Program-made: the position numbers and the translations under genes
Shown here: positions 60,220 to 64,000 of the stretch, piece after piece
Layout: the number at the start of each line of letters is the position of its first letter
Numbering within the stretch: position 1 is the stretch's first letter
Source: CAJXVA01 sp963761755
GTDB taxonomy: Bacteria; Myxococcota_A; Polyangia; Nannocystales; Nannocystaceae
DNA: 64,000 nucleotides
NCBI GenBank assembly: GCA_963761755.1
Contig: CAVXIC010000013.1
Coordinates: 62,001 to 126,000 of the forward strand
Direction of reading: 5' to 3'
Notes under the pieces: generated by a model
Told to the model about the DNA's origin: nothing
The model's input: only the letters and a program-made list of their open reading frames with translations
Databases searched by the model: none

Positions 60220-63162
60220 ATGACCGAACTCTCGCCGACCAGCCCCTTCGCTCGCGGAACCTGCACGACGAGCACTCCTCGCGCCGACGCCCAGGATATC
60301 GTCGAGCCGCATCCTCCCGGGAGCCGGGTGGGCCGCTACGTCGTCGAAGATGCCATCGGCGCAGGGGGCATGGGCGTCGTCCTTCGCGCCATCGACCCGA
60401 CGCTGAAGCGTGCGGTCGCCCTCAAGCTGGTGCGAGGCGCCCCCGATCCGACGCGGCTGCTACGCGAGGCCCGGGCGATCGCACAGCTCGATCACGAGAG
60501 CATCATCGAGATCTTCGACGCGGGGGAATGGGACGGGTCGATCTTCATCGCGATGGAGTACTTCGAGGGAGCCCCGATGAACCGTTGGGTGGATCGGCGC
60601 AACCCCGACGTGGACGCGATCGTCCACATGGCCATTCGCCTGGCCAACGCGCTTCGGTCGGCGCACCTCGCCGGCATCGTCCACCGGGACGTCAAGCCCC
60701 CGAACGTGCTCGTGAGCGAGACGGGGGAGCTCAAGGTCATCGACTTCGGGCTCGCACGATGGACCGACGACGCGAACCTCGAGCGCACCGGAGGCGCAGC
60801 CCGCGCGATGCTCGACGGCGTGACTCAGAACGACCTCCTCATCGGATCTCCGCCATACATGGCCCCCGAGGTGCTTCGGGGCGCGAAGCCCTCCTTCGAG
60901 GCGGACGCGTTCGCGTTCGGCGTCACGCTCTACGAGTTGGTCCACCGACGTCGGCCCTTCCAGGGGACCGACGTCGACGCGCTCCACAAAGCGATGCAGG
61001 ATGTCCCTTCGTTCGATGAGGGGCTGCCACGCCCCGTGCTTCGAGCCATCGAGGGCTTGCTGCAGCCCAGGCCGACCGATCGCTGGAGCCTCGCGCAGGC
61101 CGTGCGCGCGCTCGAACGGTTCGCAACCCGGCGGACGCGGCGACGCAAACTCGCGTTGGGTGCGGCCACGCTCGGTCTCATCGCGGCCGTGGCGGCCTCC
61201 GACTTTGGAGGCTCGGAGTGCTCGCTGACCGCATCGGCCGTGGCCGCGCCGTGGACGGAGGCGACGCGGGCGGAGATCGGCCGGCGGTGGCGGGAGACCG
61301 CATCGTACGGCGACGCCGCATGGCGGCGCCTGCAGCCGAAGTTCGACGCCGCGTTCGTGGCGCTAGCCTCCGCCAGGACTCGAGCATGCGCCGCGTCCGA
61401 CGGACCCGAGCGTGAAGCAGCACTCGAGTGCCTCGACCGGGGACTCGGCATCCTCGAGGTCGCGCTGCAGTCTTCGCGTCGGCCGACCGCGACGCTCGTC
61501 GCCCGTGCCGACGAGGTGGTGCAGCGATTGCCCGAGCCCCACGCGTGCAACGATCCAGCGCAGCGCCTGCGTCATCCTCCCGTGCCGCATGATCCTCATG
61601 AACGGGCCGAAGCTGCGCAGATCCGGGCAGCGCTCGTCGAGGTGACGCTCGATCGGGTGGGAGGACGACTCGACGATGCTCGAGCCGACATCGAGCGGTT
61701 GGAGGCCCGCGCGTCGGCTCTCGAGGATGCCTCGGTGATCGCAGACGTGGCTTTCGAGCAAGGCCGCGTGCTCTCGGAGCTCGGCCGGCACATCGAGGCC
61801 GAAGCCGCGCTCCGCAGGGCGATGCGGGAGAGCCTCGAGCCCAACTACCTCACGCTGCGAGCGCGCGCCTCGGTGGCCTTGGTCGGGGAGCTGGGAGGTG
61901 GGCAGAAGCTGTTCGAGGCCGCCTTCGAGGCGGGACGTCAGGCGGAGCCATTGGTCATGGCTGCCGGCTCGCCGCAGCTACGGGCACGTTTCGCGCTCTC
62001 ACACGCTCAGCTGCTCCTGGCCGCAGAACGATTCGCCGAAGCCCGCCAGGCCTACGGGCGCGTTGCTGCCGCCCACGGCGACTACGTGGCGAGCGCGGAG
62101 ATCGATTTCGGCATGGCCTCTGCGCTCATCTCCGACGACCGCGGTCGCGGGATCACCCTGCTGCAGCGCGCACTTGCCGAGCGTGTTCGCGAATATGGCC
62201 CGACCCATCCCCGGGTGGCTGATACCCGTCTGTTGCTCGGCGTGATGTTCGGCTACGAAGATCGTTTGGCGGAGGCGTTCGAGGAGCTGCAGGCCGCACG
62301 CGCCATCCGGGTGGAGCTCTTCGGAGAGGAGAGCGCCGCCGTCGCGTCGGTCGATCTACGCCTCGGGGTGGTGTTCGTGCGCTCCGACGACCCCGACGAG
62401 GCTCGCAGGCGGCTGGAGTCCGCGCTCGCGCGTCTCGAAGATGATCCCGACAACGCGCAGTTCGACGAGGTCTTCGCCCGAACGTCGCTGGGTACGGTGT
62501 ACGCGAGGCTGGGTCGCTACGACGAGGCGATACGGCAGCATCTCGATGCGCTCGCGTTGGTCGATGAAAGCGTCGGACGTCGGCATCGTCGGGCGGGACA
62601 CCCCATGCTCAATCTCGCGAGTACCTATCGGCGCCGCGGCGCGCTCGACGATGCGATCCGCTGGCAACGTCACGCAATCGAAGTCAACGAGATCCCCCAT
62701 CAGCGGGCGCGAATGCAGCTGGATCTCGCGCGGATGCTGGCGTGGGTCGGGCGGCGCGATGAGGCGGTCCGAGAGCTCGACGTGCTGTGTTCCGCCCCCG
62801 AGGACGACCAGCCATATTGCGCGCTCGCCGAAGTCGGGCGCGCAGAGTTCGACCTGGAAGACGGGCACGCTGTCGAAGGGCTCGAGGCGTTGCTCGATCA
62901 AGTTCACCATGTCTTGGTCCATGACACGGACCACATCGCGGCCGCCGACTTCGCTCGGGCTCGTAACGCGCTCCTGCAGGGTGACCGGGCGCGCGCGCGT
63001 TCGCTGGGCCGACAGGCGCTGCAGACCTACGCTCTCGGAGTGGCGGTGCGGGATTTCGACCAGCGCCGGGTGGCTTCGTGGCTCGCATCCCTCGACGCCG
63101 AGACCAGACAGTCCATCACCGCTTCCTCGGGCGAGGGATGCCATGGAACTCGATGCGATTGA
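60220..63162 (+). CDS. Membrane-anchored Ser/Thr protein kinase with TPR tail (third copy)
   Basis: 980 aa from ATG 60220. All kinase residues are present: glycine loop GAGGMGVV, Lys 69 (VALKLVR), Asp 157 in HRDVKPPN, DFG at 175-177, and GSPPYMAPE. A short hydrophobic segment near residue 310 (LALGAATLGLIAAVAASDF) could span the membrane. About 600 residues of TPR-like repeats follow, longer than in the other two copies. Its stop overlaps the stop of the convergent AAA+/Fis gene by 47 bases, so the two transcripts are complementary there. Confidence 0.92.
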   Translation: MTELSPTSPFARGTCTTSTPRADAQDIVEPHPPGSRVGRYVVEDAIGAGGMGVVLRAIDPTLKRAVALKLVRGAPDPTRLLREARAIAQLDHESIIEIFDAGEWDGSIFIAMEYFEGAPMNRWVDRRNPDVDAIVHMAIRLANALRSAHLAGIVHRDVKPPNVLVSETGELKVIDFGLARWTDDANLERTGGAARAMLDGVTQNDLLIGSPPYMAPEVLRGAKPSFEADAFAFGVTLYELVHRRRPFQGTDVDALHKAMQDVPSFDEGLPRPVLRAIEGLLQPRPTDRWSLAQAVRALERFATRRTRRRKLALGAATLGLIAAVAASDFGGSECSLTASAVAAPWTEATRAEIGRRWRETASYGDAAWRRLQPKFDAAFVALASARTRACAASDGPEREAALECLDRGLGILEVALQSSRRPTATLVARADEVVQRLPEPHACNDPAQRLRHPPVPHDPHERAEAAQIRAALVEVTLDRVGGRLDDARADIERLEARASALEDASVIADVAFEQGRVLSELGRHIEAEAALRRAMRESLEPNYLTLRARASVALVGELGGGQKLFEAAFEAGRQAEPLVMAAGSPQLRARFALSHAQLLLAAERFAEARQAYGRVAAAHGDYVASAEIDFGMASALISDDRGRGITLLQRALAERVREYGPTHPRVADTRLLLGVMFGYEDRLAEAFEELQAARAIRVELFGEESAAVASVDLRLGVVFVRSDDPDEARRRLESALARLEDDPDNAQFDEVFARTSLGTVYARLGRYDEAIRQHLDALALVDESVGRRHRRAGHPMLNLASTYRRRGALDDAIRWQRHAIEVNEIPHQRARMQLDLARMLAWVGRRDEAVRELDVLCSAPEDDQPYCALAEVGRAEFDLEDGHAVEGLEALLDQVHHVLVHDTDHIAAADFARARNALLQGDRARARSLGRQALQTYALGVAVRDFDQRRVASWLASLDAETRQSITASSGEGCHGTRCD

Positions 63163-64000
63163 TCAGCGTGCGGCGAGAAATGCCGAGCAGTTTCGCCGCG
63201 GCGGTCTGATTCCCGTTGCACTCATGGAGCGCTTCGAGGATCTGCTGCCGTACTCCCGAGGGCTGGGGCTTCGAATCGACTGCAGGAGCTGGGAGCTTCG
63301 CCGTCCCCAAGTTCTTCGGAGTGCGTAGAAGCTCGGTGAGCACCGCCCGAAGCTCTCGGAGGTTGCCCGGCCACGAGCGCGCCCCGAGGCGCTCGACGAG
63401 CGCCTCGGGCAGGGGTGGTGGTGCTCGGCCGAGCTCTCGGCAGATGGCCACGGTCAACGATTCGGCGACTCGAGCGAGGTCCTCGCGTCGATCGTCGAGC
63501 GCCAGCAGGTCGATCGAGCGGAGCCTCAGCCGGTCGCGCAGCTGCGCAACGATGCCCCCGACCCTCGTCAGGGTGCCGAGGTGATGTCGCGAGGTGAAGA
63601 ATACCGATGCGTCGGCGCGACGCAGCGAAAAGCCTCCCTCTCGTTCGTAGCTCTTTCGCTCGACGCAGATGAGGAGCTTCAGCTGCGTGCGCTCGTCGAG
63701 TTCCTCCACGTTCTCGACGATGAGCGTGCCGCCCTGGGCAGCATCGACCGCGCCGGCTTCGCTACCATCGGCCGAATCGCGGCCGAACAGGGCTTCGGCG
63801 CGCTTCGGCGCCTCGACCGTACGTGCGTCGAAGTGGAGCGGATTGCCGCGCCGTCCAGACAGCTGATGCAGGATGTGGGCGAGTTCCGTCTTGCCAGCCC
63901 CGGCGGGCCCGCCGATCGAGACCGGCCCCTCGGTGGTCGCCAACCGTCGCAGTCGCTCGAAGTCGGCGGCGTCGTGAAGGATCGGAACGAGGCGCTCCAG
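63116..64000 (-). CDS. Degenerate AAA+/Fis-type regulator (5' end off the right edge)
   Basis: Open through the right edge; 294 residues seen. AAA+ domain with Walker A GPAGAGKTE, followed by a region corresponding to the activator layout (EALFG, AAQGGTLIVENVEEL). The GAFTGA sigma54-contact loop is missing and the Walker B acids are changed (VENVEE instead of LDEIGE). The C-terminal Fis-type HTH (NGNQTAAAKLLGISRRTLINRI) is intact and ends IPRPRKR, almost as in the FHA activator at 51035. It probably binds DNA, but activation of sigma54 polymerase is doubtful. Any FHA domain would lie beyond the window. Confidence 0.85.
   Translation of the reverse strand: MERLVPILHDAADFERLRRLATTEGPVSIGGPAGAGKTELAHILHQLSGRRGNPLHFDARTVEAPKRAEALFGRDSADGSEAGAVDAAQGGTLIVENVEELDERTQLKLLICVERKSYEREGGFSLRRADASVFFTSRHHLGTLTRVGGIVAQLRDRLRLRSIDLLALDDRREDLARVAESLTVAICRELGRAPPPLPEALVERLGARSWPGNLRELRAVLTELLRTPKNLGTAKLPAPAVDSKPQPSGVRQQILEALHECNGNQTAAAKLLGISRRTLINRIEFHGIPRPRKR

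Noticed and set aside
1..64000. tRNA, rRNA, CRISPR arrays, insertion sequences, phage or plasmid genes
   Set aside because: None found on reading the intergenic regions; repeats present are in-frame linkers or short palindromes.

Overview
The window is GC-rich DNA with dense, long genes and almost no mobile or RNA-gene content. Several features point to a predatory myxobacterium, most likely suborder Nannocystineae (Nannocystis, Plesiocystis or Enhygromyxa type). These are a MYXO-CTERM sorting tail, many lipoproteins with Thr/Ser/Gly/Asp linkers after the lipobox, three membrane-anchored Ser/Thr kinases with TPR tails, a DUF1592/DUF1552 pair, and FHA/sigma54-type regulators. The taxonomic call is inference from gene content; no rRNA is present. 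No tRNA, rRNA, insertion sequence, CRISPR array or phage gene was recognised.

Layout. 1-2.5 kb (minus): a steroid 5-alpha-reductase-like enzyme cut by the left edge, translationally coupled to an extended SDR (3-beta-HSD-like), then a repeat-bearing lipoprotein. 2.6-8.3 kb (minus): a giant thioester-containing alpha-2-macroglobulin lipoprotein. 8.3-13.6 kb: an L,D-transpeptidase-like protein, a small coiled-coil protein, an EEP-fold lipoprotein, a Cys-rich lipoprotein and a metal-dependent hydrolase lipoprotein. 13.7-17.0 kb: a one-piece hybrid two-component sensor. 17.1-24.1 kb (plus): a tight four-gene operon of two HTTM (gamma-carboxylase-like) membrane proteins, a protein sharing the first one's C-terminal module, and a FadL-like outer-membrane protein. 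24.4-27.8 kb: PilZ protein, hemerythrin, MtgA, FAD dehydrogenase. 27.9-38.7 kb: a secreted-protein region with tandem Cys-rich/C2-like lipoproteins, two metallopeptidases, a MYXO-CTERM double-VWA protein and an alpha/beta hydrolase. 38.8-41.4 kb: a candidate small RNA with a sigma54-like promoter, the AMPylating pseudokinase SelO and a LysR regulator. 41.4-45.4 kb: a catalase-like lipoprotein divergent from LysR across two palindromes, and a HelD-like helicase. 45.4-64 kb: a signalling island with a kinase-like anchored propeller protein, an ECF sigma factor coupled to an STPK-TPR kinase, an FHA/AAA+ activator, a small membrane protein, two more STPK-TPR kinases, a DUF1592/DUF1552 operon and a degenerate AAA+/Fis regulator cut by the right edge.

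How the genes work together. Two themes stand out: a large extracytoplasmic arsenal (A2M, proteases, hydrolases, lipoproteins) and a kinase/sigma54/ECF regulatory network. Two of the three STPK genes run convergently into a Fis-type AAA+ regulator. Several intergenic regions carry palindromes or -24/-12-like elements. The least explained items are the HTTM operon, the candidate sRNA at 38.84-38.97 kb and the kinase/AAA+ pairs.
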